From Arthrobacter sp. OY3WO11 (GTDB lineage Bacteria; Actinomycetota; Actinomycetes; Actinomycetales; Micrococcaceae), in contig NZ_LWLP01000001.1 in the NCBI RefSeq assembly GCF_001641125.1, positions 1,418,164 through 1,482,163 on the forward strand: a DNA stretch of 64,000 bases. Reading direction: 5' to 3'. Positions 37,160 through 46,322 of this stretch are shown piece after piece. Position 1 is the stretch's first letter; the number at the start of each line of letters is the position of its first letter. The position numbers and the translations under genes are program-made. The notes beneath the pieces were generated by a model that saw only the letters and a program-made list of their open reading frames with translations, was not told where the DNA came from and did no database searches.

Positions 37160-37216
37160 TGACAGCATTGTCGCGGGGGACGTAAAAATAGAGGACCGTC
37201 GTTAGAAACCGTTTTC
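37160..37216 (+). promoter_or_regulatory. Pectate lyase promoter with LacI-type operator
   Basis: TTGACA (37160-37165), an 18-base spacer and TAAAAA (37184-37189) form a good promoter. Just downstream, GAAACCGTTTTC (37205-37216) has the CG-centred inverted form typical of LacI-family operators and would overlap the start of transcription. Confidence 0.55.
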
Positions 37217-37293
37217 TTGGGCGGCTACTACTTTCCCAGTGATCCGCACCCACCTAGGCATGTGGTCTGTTTGGCATGCCGGAAAAAGGGCCA

Positions 37294-38802
37294 ATGACGT
37301 CCACAACACACACCAGACCGACCCCTCCAGCCGTCCGGAGCAGATTCCGCATTGGAGCAGGAGTCTCCGCCTCCGCGCTTGCGCTCGCAGCGGGGCTGGC
37401 AGTAGCCGCACCTGCAATCGCCGGTATGGCACCCGCCAGTCCGGCACCGACCGGAGGGGGCGTTATCCGGGCGGACGACGCGGCACCCACGGGGTGGGCC
37501 GCCGTCGGGAGCGGTACCAGCGGTGGCGCCGGCGCACCTGCTGAAAGCCGCTACGAAGTCAGCACGCTTGCTGGGCTCAAGGCTGCACTGGCCAACAACG
37601 GCGAACCCAAGGCGCCCAAGATCATCTACGTCAATGGGACCATCGATGGCAACCAGACGCCCGATGGCCGAATCCTGCGGGAGCAGGACTATGCGCCGGG
37701 GTATGACATCGACAAGTACATATCCTGCTTCGGGCCGGAAGGAAAGGTCTGGAGCGACCAGACCTATGAATACTGCAAGAAGCAGAGGCAGCTTCGGCAG
37801 ACCGGCAGCAATAACATGAAGCGGCAGATCGAAGTAAGCCTGCCCAGCAACACGACCTTGATTGGCCTCGGCACCGATTCAGGTTTCGTTGGCGCCAACA
37901 TCGTGATCCTCAGCGCCACCAACGTGGTGATGCGCAACCTCAGCGTCGAGGCACCGGTGGACTTCTTTAGCACCTGGTCCCCTGACGACGGCGATGGTGC
38001 CTGGAACGCGAGGTTCGATGCAGTATCTTCCGTTACCTCCGACCATCTGTGGATAGACCACGTACGGCTGACCGATGGGCGGTTCCCCGACACCGAGGCC
38101 CCCCTCGGTCCCGACGGCAAGCCGGCCAACCGGCACGACGGCCTCCTGGACCTCAAGGACGGCACCGATTACGTGACCATCTCCAACAGCAAGCTCTCCA
38201 ACCATGACAAGACCATGCTGCTCGGGTCAGGTGACGAACATGTGGACAAGGACGGCGGAAAACTGCGCGTCAGCTACATCGGCAACCATCTCGAAAATAT
38301 CCAGCAGCGCGGTCCGCGGGTACGGTTCGGGCAGGTGCATGTGCTGAACAACTACTTTGTGGCCAGCACCGAACACCCTCAGTACCCCATGATCAGCGAG
38401 GGCCAGGGCGGCAGCAGCTACTTCCTGGGTGCAGGCTACGAGTCGCGGATCTTCTCCGAGCGCAACGCCTTCGACTACACCGGACCCGGGGCTGACGAAT
38501 CAATCATGGTGAGCAGCTACAACGGCCACCGTTTCAAGGACATTGGGTCCTGGTTCAACGGTGAGGAAGCTGACCTCAACGCCGTGGCGCGGGCTTCCTT
38601 CGAGCAAAACCGCGCGGAGGCCCTGGCGGAGGCGGAACTCACCGGGGAGCCTGCTCCGGACTGGACGGGCTGGGACTTCAGCACCGACGTCGGCTGGGAC
38701 CCGGCGGATGCCTACAGGTACAAGGCATTCGCAACGCCCCAGGCGGTGCGGAACCACGCGCTGAACTTCACGGGTCCGGGCGTCCTCAGCGTTAGGCAGT
38801 AG
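37294..38802 (+). CDS. Secreted pectate lyase (polysaccharide lyase family 1)
   Basis: 502 residues. A long signal peptide (ASALALAAGLAVAAPAIAG) is followed by a right-handed parallel beta-helix enzyme. Family motifs: HLWIDHVRLTDGRF, LLDLKDGTDYVTISNSKL, HDKTMLLGSGD and RGPRVRFGQVHVLNNYF with the catalytic Arg region. It cleaves polygalacturonate by beta-elimination outside the cell using calcium. Start: ATG 37294 follows AAAAAGGG; ATG 37276 is six codons earlier without a site. Its terminator is split by the IS element that follows. Confidence 0.9.
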   Translation: MTSTTHTRPTPPAVRSRFRIGAGVSASALALAAGLAVAAPAIAGMAPASPAPTGGGVIRADDAAPTGWAAVGSGTSGGAGAPAESRYEVSTLAGLKAALANNGEPKAPKIIYVNGTIDGNQTPDGRILREQDYAPGYDIDKYISCFGPEGKVWSDQTYEYCKKQRQLRQTGSNNMKRQIEVSLPSNTTLIGLGTDSGFVGANIVILSATNVVMRNLSVEAPVDFFSTWSPDDGDGAWNARFDAVSSVTSDHLWIDHVRLTDGRFPDTEAPLGPDGKPANRHDGLLDLKDGTDYVTISNSKLSNHDKTMLLGSGDEHVDKDGGKLRVSYIGNHLENIQQRGPRVRFGQVHVLNNYFVASTEHPQYPMISEGQGGSSYFLGAGYESRIFSERNAFDYTGPGADESIMVSSYNGHRFKDIGSWFNGEEADLNAVARASFEQNRAEALAEAELTGEPAPDWTGWDFSTDVGWDPADAYRYKAFATPQAVRNHALNFTGPGVLSVRQ

Positions 38803-38825
38803 AACTGAGGACAGCGGGCATAAAG

Positions 38826-38840
38826 AAACGCCCGGCCCCC
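38826..38840 (+). terminator. Left half of an IS-split terminator
   Basis: AAACGCCCGGCCCCC would pair with GGGGACCGGGCGTTTT at 40733-40748, with loop AAC. The IS sits exactly in that loop, so the stem arms are now 1.9 kb apart. The original hairpin would have served pectate lyase and the converging sugar-transport operon. Confidence 0.75.
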
Positions 38841-38845
38841 AACTG

Positions 38846-38900
38846 AACTGCTCCCCGAAAGTTGGACTGAGAAATCAGTTCTTACTTTCGGGGAGCAGTT
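38846..38900 (+). promoter_or_regulatory. Fold-back hairpin at the IS left end
   Basis: AACTGCTCCCCGAAAGT (38846-38862) and ACTTTCGGGGAGCAGTT (38884-38900) are perfect 17-base inverted repeats. The right arm contains GGGGAG, the ribosome site of orfA (ATG 38903). Transcripts entering from outside would fold and hide it. Confidence 0.7.
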
Positions 38901-38902
38901 TT

Positions 38903-39391
38903 ATGCAGGACAGTAGTTCGTTATCTGAGGAACAGCGCGAAGCCGCGATAGCGTTGTTCGAGAATGGTTGGGGCGCGAAGGCAGCGGCGACGAGCCTAGG
39001 GGTCCGTTCAAAACCTGTCATCCGCATCCACAACCTGTGGAGAGTTCGCGGAGGTACGGCGCTAGTGACCAAATCAACCCATCGGCAGTTCACGTTCGAG
39101 TTCAAACTCGCCGCGGTCCGCCGGTTCCAAGCCGGAGAGAGCCAGGTCGCCCTGGCGAAGGAGCTTGAGCTGTCCTCCCCGGATCTGGTCAAGAAGTGGG
39201 CGCGGATATACCGCAACGAGGGCGCAGATGGCTTGCGCCCAAAAGGACGTGGCCGGCCGATCTCACCTCCCAAGGCGCCGACGGAGCCAGAGTCGGAGCT
39301 GCAGCGGTTGCGCCGCGAGAACGAGCACTTGCGGGCAGAGGTGGCCTTCCTGGGAAAAGTAAACGCCTTGAGGGACGAGGAACAGCGCTGA
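38903..39391 (+). CDS. IS3-family transposase OrfA
   Basis: 162 residues with two helix-turn-helix segments: EQREAAIALFENGWGAKAAA and FKLAAVRRFQAGESQVALAK, the latter ending LVKKWARIYRNEG. A C-terminal leucine-zipper-like helix follows (ELQRLRRENEHLRAEVAFL). This is the terminal-repeat-binding component of IS150-type elements. The slippery heptamer G-GGA-AAA at 39352-39358 lies near its end and allows a -1 shift into orfB. Confidence 0.92.
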   Translation: MQDSSSLSEEQREAAIALFENGWGAKAAATSLGVRSKPVIRIHNLWRVRGGTALVTKSTHRQFTFEFKLAAVRRFQAGESQVALAKELELSSPDLVKKWARIYRNEGADGLRPKGRGRPISPPKAPTEPESELQRLRRENEHLRAEVAFLGKVNALRDEEQR

Positions 39392-40242
39392 AGGTCCGCG
39401 CTGTCATCGCTCTCAAGGCCGAACACCGGTTGGAAGTTCTTCTGGACGTCGCCGAGCTGCCCCGGTCCACGTTCTTCTATCACCAAGCTCGACTCCTTGC
39501 CCCTGACCCGCAAGCCGACCTCAAAGCCGCAATCACGGGTATCTTCAAGAAGAGCCAGGCCCGATACGGCCACCGCCGCGTCCACACCGAACTGGTCAAG
39601 CAAGGCTGGACGATCGCGAAAAAGACCGTGCTGAAGCTGATGCGTCTACTGCGCCTGGTCTGCAAGGTCCGGCGGAAGAATCGCTACAACTCCTACCGAG
39701 GCGAGCAGGGCATCGTGGCCCCAAACCTGTTGAAACGCCAGTTCGAAGCGGATGCGCCGAACCAGAAATGGGTGACCGATGTGACCGAATTCAGCGTCGA
39801 TGACAGGAAACTCTACCTCTCACCGGTCATGGACCTTTTCGACCGGCAGATCATCTCCTACGCCATTGGAACCTCGCCCAACCTGGAGCTGGCCAACTCC
39901 TCATTGCGCGGCGCCTTCGCCACCCTGGAGGAAGGGCAGAAACCACTCGTGCACTCTGACCAGGGATTCCAATACCAGCACACCTCATGGCGCCTACTCC
40001 TGCAGAACGCCGGCGCGGTCCAATCCATGTCCCGCAAAGCCAACTGCTACGACAACGCCGTCATAGAGAATTTCTTCGGCCACCTCAAAGAAGAGCTCTT
40101 CAACCGCGTCCGATTCCTCAACACCGAAGCACTCACAGCCGCGCTGCACGACTACATCCACTGGTACAACACCGAAAGAATCTCCACAAAGCTCAGGGGT
40201 CTGAGCCCCGTTCAATACCGCGCTAAGGCCCTGGTGGCCTAG
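39352..40242 (+). CDS. IS3-family transposase OrfB part (DDE domain), made by -1 frameshift
   Basis: Reading from the slippery site gives GKSKRLEGRG..., then the catalytic rve domain: WVTDVTEF (first D), VHSDQGFQYQ (second D) and NAVIENFFGHLKEELF (E). It closes with IHWYNTERISTKLRGLSPVQYR. It has an HTH_21-like RYGHRRVHTELVKQG before the catalytic core. The frame itself is open from 39196, but there is no good independent start near the OrfA end. The OrfAB fusion would be the transposase. All key residues are present, so the element may be active. Confidence 0.92.
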   Translation, partial: GKSKRLEGRGTALKVRAVIALKAEHRLEVLLDVAELPRSTFFYHQARLLAPDPQADLKAAITGIFKKSQARYGHRRVHTELVKQGWTIAKKTVLKLMRLLRLVCKVRRKNRYNSYRGEQGIVAPNLLKRQFEADAPNQKWVTDVTEFSVDDRKLYLSPVMDLFDRQIISYAIGTSPNLELANSSLRGAFATLEEGQKPLVHSDQGFQYQHTSWRLLLQNAGAVQSMSRKANCYDNAVIENFFGHLKEELFNRVRFLNTEALTAALHDYIHWYNTERISTKLRGLSPVQYRAKALVA

Positions 40243-40354
40243 GTCGTTGAGCAAAACTACCCCGTGAGTAATTGCCTTGGTCTCCCGGAGATCGCGGGGG
40301 CTTGGCTTTCCGAAGGCGAATCGTTCTGCATTCCATGGCCAGTATCATGAGCCC

Positions 40355-40546
40355 ATGCAGACGGCTCTGATACTTATAATTACTGGCGTCTTGCTTGGGA
40401 TGCCGACGGCCATATATGCCTTCAACAATCCGCGGCGGAAAGGTGAACCGCTGGGCGCGCAGCGGACAGCGTTTCTTGGCTTAAGTGCCCTTGGACTGGC
40501 CTGCCTCCTTGTCGGAGCCGCTGTTTTCTTATCAGTCCGTCAGTAG
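40355..40546 (+). CDS. Small two-helix membrane protein carried inside the IS
   Basis: 63 residues: two hydrophobic helices (MQTALILIITGVLLGMPTAI and AFLGLSALGLACLLVGAAVF) joined by a short basic loop FNNPRRKGEPLG. ATG 40355 lies 6 bases after TATCAT (40343-40348), fitting a leaderless promoter of its own. A perfect terminator follows at 40621. It lies between orfB and the right terminal repeat, so it moves with the element. No family recognised. Confidence 0.65.
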   Translation: MQTALILIITGVLLGMPTAIYAFNNPRRKGEPLGAQRTAFLGLSALGLACLLVGAAVFLSVRQ

Positions 40547-40620
40547 GAACACGTACACGACAGCGTCAGTCATCATGCTCGGCGAAAGCGTCCCTTAGTG
40601 GTGGCTAGGTTCCCACTGAG

Positions 40621-40652
40621 AAAGGCTCCGTCCCACTTGGGACGGAGCCTTT
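40621..40652 (+). terminator. Terminator of the IS passenger gene
   Basis: AAAGGCTCCGTCCC (40621-40634) pairs perfectly with GGGACGGAGCCTTT (40639-40652), with a 4-base loop. Confidence 0.85.
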
Positions 40653-40732
40653 CCGTGAAGAGGCGATCACTGCCCGCTAAAGTGAAGATCTCACAAATTC
40701 GAGAGTCCAACTTTCGGGGACCAGTTCAAACA

Positions 40733-40748
40733 GGGGACCGGGCGTTTT
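40733..40748 (-). terminator. Right half of the IS-split terminator
   Basis: GGGGACCGGGCGTTTT, partner of 38826-38840. It lies just downstream (minus strand) of the sugar-binding protein gene, whose own terminator is therefore also disrupted. Confidence 0.75.
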
Positions 40749-40760
40749 GCTTGCTGAGGC

Positions 40761-41858
40761 CTACTTGGTGATCGGTTCGAGAACCGGATCGCCTTCGTAG
40801 GCGGTCTTCACGTTCGCAGCGGTGACGATGACCGGCTCCAACAGGTAGGCCGGAACAGTCTTGACACCGTTGTTGTAGGAGTTCTCGTCGTTGATTTCCA
40901 GTTCCTTGCCGGCCTGGAGATCCTTCACCATGGTGATGGCGTGCTCAACGAGCTTGCGGGTGTCCTTGTTGATGGTGGAGTACTGCTCGCCCGCGATGAT
41001 GGACTTGACGGACTCAACCTCGGAGTCCTGCCCGGTGACGACGGGAAGTTCCTTGCCTGCGGCCTTGACGGAGGTCAGGACTGCGCGGGCCAGGGTGTCG
41101 TTCGGGGACAGGACGCCGTCCAGGGACTCGCTGGAGTAGCTGCCGGTGAGCAGGGTGTCTGCGCGGCGCTGGGCGTTTTCAGCCTTCCAGCCCTGGGTAA
41201 CAGCCTGCTCGAAGGTGGTCTGGCCGGAGAGGACCTTGAGCGTGCCGTCGTCGATCTTCGGCTGCAGGACGCTCATGGCGCCGTCGAAGAAGACCTTGGC
41301 GTTGGCATCGTCCGGGGAGCCTGCGAAGAGTTCGACGTTGTACGGACCTTCGCCCTTCTTCTCTTCGAGGCCTTCCAGCAGCGCCTGGCCCTGGAGTTCG
41401 CCCACCTTGAAGTTGTCGTAGGCCACGTAGTAGTCCACGTTCTCGGTGTTCAGCAGCAGGCGGTCGTAGGCGATGATCGTGGCGCCGGAGTCCTTGGCCT
41501 GCTTAAGCTGCGTGCCCAGTTGGGAGCCGTCAATGGCACCAACGATGATGACCTTGGCGCCCTTGGTGACCATGGCGCTGATCTGGTTCTGCTGTTCGGA
41601 CACGCCGCCGTTGGCGAACTGTACGTCAGGCTTGAAGCCGGCCTCGGTGAGGCCCTCGTTGAACAGCTTCTCAGCGAGGACCCAGTTTTCACTGGTCTTC
41701 TGCGGAAGCGCGACGCCAATGGAGGAGTCCTGCTCAAAGCCGCTGGCGCCCTCGGTGCCGCCGCCTGTGGAGGTCTCCGACCGTCCGCAGCCCGTCAGCG
41801 CCAGTGCTGCGATGGCAGCGACCGCTGCTGCCTTTCCTGCTTTACCAATCATTCGCAT
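40761..41858 (-). CDS. chvE: ABC sugar-binding lipoprotein (ChvE-like)
   Basis: 365 residues. A lipoprotein signal peptide ends in LALTGC. The periplasmic-binding fold has IGVALPQKTSENWVLAEKLF, MVTKGAKVIIVGAIDGSQLG and IIAYDRLLLNTENVDYYVAYD, typical of ChvE-type multiple-monosaccharide binding proteins. It delivers a sugar such as arabinose, galactose or glucose to the MmsA/MmsB-type transporter encoded upstream in the same direction. ATG 41858 is used; ATG 41852 is also possible. The IS-split terminator follows. Confidence 0.88.
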   Translation of the reverse strand: MRMIGKAGKAAAVAAIAALALTGCGRSETSTGGGTEGASGFEQDSSIGVALPQKTSENWVLAEKLFNEGLTEAGFKPDVQFANGGVSEQQNQISAMVTKGAKVIIVGAIDGSQLGTQLKQAKDSGATIIAYDRLLLNTENVDYYVAYDNFKVGELQGQALLEGLEEKKGEGPYNVELFAGSPDDANAKVFFDGAMSVLQPKIDDGTLKVLSGQTTFEQAVTQGWKAENAQRRADTLLTGSYSSESLDGVLSPNDTLARAVLTSVKAAGKELPVVTGQDSEVESVKSIIAGEQYSTINKDTRKLVEHAITMVKDLQAGKELEINDENSYNNGVKTVPAYLLEPVIVTAANVKTAYEGDPVLEPITK

Positions 41859-41908
41859 TGTTGGTTCTCTTTCTTTGTGGTGGTGTAACGCTAGTCAGGC
41901 CGCAAGGC

Positions 41909-43189
41909 TCAGGCTTCCCTGGCGATCGCTTCCTTCGTGGAGGTGGTTTCGTCCGGCTGGTTGGGGTTGGAGGGCCCCTGCTTGCGGTTGAAGTTCTGGG
42001 TGAGCATGCCGATGATCGACTTCTTGCCCTGGCTCTTGTTGTAGACGTCGAAGGCGACGGCGATCAGGAGGACCAGGCCCTTGATGATCTGGGTGAGGTC
42101 GGCGCCGACGCCGAGGAGCTGGAGTCCGTTGTTCAACACGGCCATGACCAGGCCGCCGATGATGGAGCCGACGACGGTTCCCACGCCGCCGGTCACTGCA
42201 GCGCCGCCGATGAAGACCGCGGCGATGGCGTCCAGTTCCCAGCCGACCCCGTCAAAGGGTCCCGATGCGGTGGAGCGTCCTACGAAGATCATGCCGGCGA
42301 GGCCGGCGAGGATGGACATGTTCATCATGACCAGGAAGTTGACCTTCTTGGACTGGACGCCGGAGAGTTCGGCCGCGTGGCGGTTGCCGCCGACTGCGTA
42401 GACGTGGCGGCCCAGGACGGTGCGGGAGGAAATGAAGCCGTAGATCAGGACCAGCACGGCGAGGATCAGGCCGGGGATGGGGAACGAGGTGCCGGGCCGG
42501 CCGGTGGCGAACAGGTAGGTGGCGTAGAGGATGGCACCGCAGATCAGGACCAGCTTCAGCGCGGTGACCCACATCTCGGGAACCTCGGCACCCAGTGCCT
42601 TGGCCCGGGCGCGGGACCGGAGCTCGCCGACCACCACGAATGCCGCGGCCGCGATGCCCAGCAGCAGGGTCAGGTTGTTGAATCCTGTGTTGGGTCCCAC
42701 TTCCGGGAGGTAGCCGGAACCGAGGTACTGGAAGTCGGCGGGGACGGGGATGGTGTTGGACTTGCCGACGAACTGGTTGAAGCCGCGGAACAGGAGCATG
42801 CCGGCGAGGGTCACGATGAAGGCGGGTATCCCCACATACGCGACCCACCAGCCTTGCCAGGCCCCGATCAGCGCTCCGAGCGCCAGGCCCAGGAGCACAC
42901 CGGCGTACCAGGGGATGCCCCAGTCCCGGATGGCCAGGGCAACGGTGACCCCCACGAAGGCGGCGATGGAGCCCACGGACAGGTCAATGTGTCCCGCGAT
43001 GATGACCAGGACCATGCCGATGGCGAGGATCAGGATGTAGGAGTTGCCGTTGAAGAGGTTGATGACGTTGCCGGGGGTGAGGGTCCGGCCGTCGGTGGCG
43101 ATCTGGAAGAAGACGATCAGTGCAACCAGGGCGAAGATCATGCCGAATTGGCGGGTGTTTCCGCCAAACAGCTTTTTGAGGGCGTTCAT
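41909..43189 (-). CDS. mmsB: Monosaccharide ABC transporter permease (MmsB/GguB-like)
   Basis: 426 residues, about ten to twelve hydrophobic segments. Signature stretches of the ribose/xylose-type permease family are IIAGHIDLSVGSIAAFVGV, GIPAFIVTLAGMLLFRG and GNRHAAELSGVQSKKVNFLV near the middle. The unusually long length with a second hydrophobic block fits the MmsB group. It forms the membrane channel of the transporter encoded by this three-gene operon. Confidence 0.9.
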   Translation of the reverse strand: MNALKKLFGGNTRQFGMIFALVALIVFFQIATDGRTLTPGNVINLFNGNSYILILAIGMVLVIIAGHIDLSVGSIAAFVGVTVALAIRDWGIPWYAGVLLGLALGALIGAWQGWWVAYVGIPAFIVTLAGMLLFRGFNQFVGKSNTIPVPADFQYLGSGYLPEVGPNTGFNNLTLLLGIAAAAFVVVGELRSRARAKALGAEVPEMWVTALKLVLICGAILYATYLFATGRPGTSFPIPGLILAVLVLIYGFISSRTVLGRHVYAVGGNRHAAELSGVQSKKVNFLVMMNMSILAGLAGMIFVGRSTASGPFDGVGWELDAIAAVFIGGAAVTGGVGTVVGSIIGGLVMAVLNNGLQLLGVGADLTQIIKGLVLLIAVAFDVYNKSQGKKSIIGMLTQNFNRKQGPSNPNQPDETTSTKEAIAREA

Positions 43190-43234
43190 GGTGTCAGTCC
43201 TTGTGTCCGGAAGGTTCTGGGATGATCCAGAGGG

Positions 43235-44797
<1,563 letters not shown>

Positions 44798-44890
44798 GAA
44801 CCCTAACCCTCCAATGCAATGACTTCTTTGTCCGGCCGGCAAAGCGCAGGGCCGTCTGATCCAAAAGTAAACTGGATCACGCCTATTGTC

Positions 44891-44908
44891 GTCAAGTCTT
44901 TAACGCAA
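44891..44908 (-). promoter_or_regulatory. Putative ROK operator at the mmsA promoter
   Basis: GTCAAGTCTTTAACGCAA on the plus strand; on the coding strand it provides TTGAC of the -35, with TTTACT 18 bases on. The ROK gene promoter has the same element with three differences. Confidence 0.55.
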
Positions 44909-44928
44909 TCGGCGGGTAACGAAACGGT

Positions 44929-46119
44929 CTAGGTTTTTCGTATCCCGGCGTGCTGGAAGACCAAAGCGGCCGCCCCGAGGGCCTCGGCGCGGTCGCCCAA
45001 GGAGGACATGGCCAGGGTGGTGGTTTCGCCGATCACCGGTACCGCGTGCCTCACCAGGCCGCGCCTGATGGGGTCCAGAAGGATGTCGCCAAGGCCCGCG
45101 AGCGGCCCTCCCACCACAATGACTTCGGGGTTGATCAGGTTGGCGACGTTGCCCAGTGCCCGGCCGACTGAGAGCCCGGCATCGTCCACCACCCGGAGCG
45201 TTGCGGGGTCCCGGTTGAGGGCTTTCCTGACAATATCCGCGGGCGTCAGGGGCCTGTCCTCACCCCGGCTGAGGAGTTCGATCATGGTGGTTGTGGAGGC
45301 GATGGTTTCCAGGCATCCACGGTTGCCGCAGCGGCATACGAGGCCTTGCTCGTGGATGGTGGCGTGGCCTATTTCGCCGGTGATTCCGACGTTTCCGTAG
45401 TAGGGGGCCCCGTTGAGGATCAGGCCTGCGCCGATGCCCGATCCGATCTTCAGGAACATCAGGTTGCTGACGCCGGAATGTTGCCCCCACGTGACTTCGG
45501 ACCAGGCGCCCAGGTTGGCATCGTTATCAACGAACACGGGGATCTGCAGCGTCTCCTCGAGGTGCTGGAGGATGTTGATCCCTACCCACTCCGGGAGGAT
45601 TGCGCCTTGGGCCACGGTTCCGGTACGCCGGTCTATAGGGCCGGGAATTCCTACGCCGGCACCCACCACGGCGCTGCGCTCGATGCCGCTCTCCCGCAGC
45701 AGTTTTTCCAGCAGGGCCACGGCGGCCCGGATGCCTTCTTCGGCCTGGTGGCCCAGCGGAAGCATCACGGATTCCTCGGCGATGACGTGGTAACTGAGGG
45801 AGGCCAGCACGACCCGGAGGTGGCGCCGCCCGAAGTCGATTCCGACGGCGACGGCGCCGTTGCTGTTGAGCCTGACGTTCAATGCGCGGCGGCCGGAGCT
45901 GGTGATTGGTTCTGCCGAGGCAAGGCCGGAGTCCAGCATGATTTTGACGATGTTGGAAACGGTCGCAGTGGAGAGGCCGGTCTGCCGGGCGAGTTCAGCC
46001 TGCGTGGCCGGTCCGCCCATCAGGGTTTCGATGATCCGTTGCTGGTTCAGCTGGCGCAGCGCGGACTGAGATCCCGGATTTTTTTGCTTGCTCCTCGTTG
46101 AGCGCGGGGTTGCGGACAT
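44929..46119 (-). CDS. ROK-family transcriptional repressor
   Basis: 396 residues. The N-terminal winged helix (ATQAELARQTGLSTATVSNIV) is followed by a ROK sugar-kinase-like domain with VAVGIDFGRRHLRVVLA, VGAGVGIPGPID, the zinc motif CRCGNRGCLE and a GEIGH segment. NagC/XylR-type proteins of this kind bind sugars or sugar phosphates and repress sugar genes. It sits upstream of mmsA in the same direction, and both promoters share an 18-base element, suggesting control of the transporter and of itself. Confidence 0.9.
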   Translation of the reverse strand: MSATPRSTRSKQKNPGSQSALRQLNQQRIIETLMGGPATQAELARQTGLSTATVSNIVKIMLDSGLASAEPITSSGRRALNVRLNSNGAVAVGIDFGRRHLRVVLASLSYHVIAEESVMLPLGHQAEEGIRAAVALLEKLLRESGIERSAVVGAGVGIPGPIDRRTGTVAQGAILPEWVGINILQHLEETLQIPVFVDNDANLGAWSEVTWGQHSGVSNLMFLKIGSGIGAGLILNGAPYYGNVGITGEIGHATIHEQGLVCRCGNRGCLETIASTTTMIELLSRGEDRPLTPADIVRKALNRDPATLRVVDDAGLSVGRALGNVANLINPEVIVVGGPLAGLGDILLDPIRRGLVRHAVPVIGETTTLAMSSLGDRAEALGAAALVFQHAGIRKT

Positions 46120-46151
46120 GCTAAGAAGATTGCCCTATCGCAGCTCTTGTA

Positions 46152-46169
46152 GTCAAGAAGTTAACGCAA
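46152..46169 (-). promoter_or_regulatory. Putative ROK operator at its own promoter
   Basis: GTCAAGAAGTTAACGCAA matches 15 of 18 bases of 44891-44908. It overlaps TTGACT, a likely -35 for the ROK gene on the minus strand. Confidence 0.55.
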
Positions 46170-46322
46170 GGGGCGGTTTCGGGCCGGAGTAGGGAAGCCG
46201 GGACAATCTGACCCCGCTGACGGGCGCAGGGGTGCAAACAGCCCCCGGTTGCGCCGCCGGAGCCTCGCTACTCTGGAGGAAGGCCTATCCCGCGGCCGCT
46301 CCAACGAAGGAAGGTGGTAGCA

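Larger units (their letters stand above)
38844..40728 (+). mobile_element. IS3-family (IS150-group-like) insertion sequence with passenger gene
   Basis: Imperfect terminal inverted repeats (38844-38868 and 40704-40728, 25 bases, one mismatch) begin TGAACTG and carry CCCCGAAAGTTGGACT. Both ends are flanked by the 3-base duplication AAC. Inside are orfA and a frameshift-dependent orfB with the DDE transposase motifs. An extra 460 bases hold a small membrane-protein gene and a terminator, making the element 1885 bases, longer than a typical IS3 member. Confidence 0.92.

Noticed and set aside
40243..40703. Passenger region as host sequence outside a shorter IS
   Set aside because: The matching terminal repeat lies beyond it and the AAC duplication flanks the full 1885 bases; no alternative end was found after orfB.
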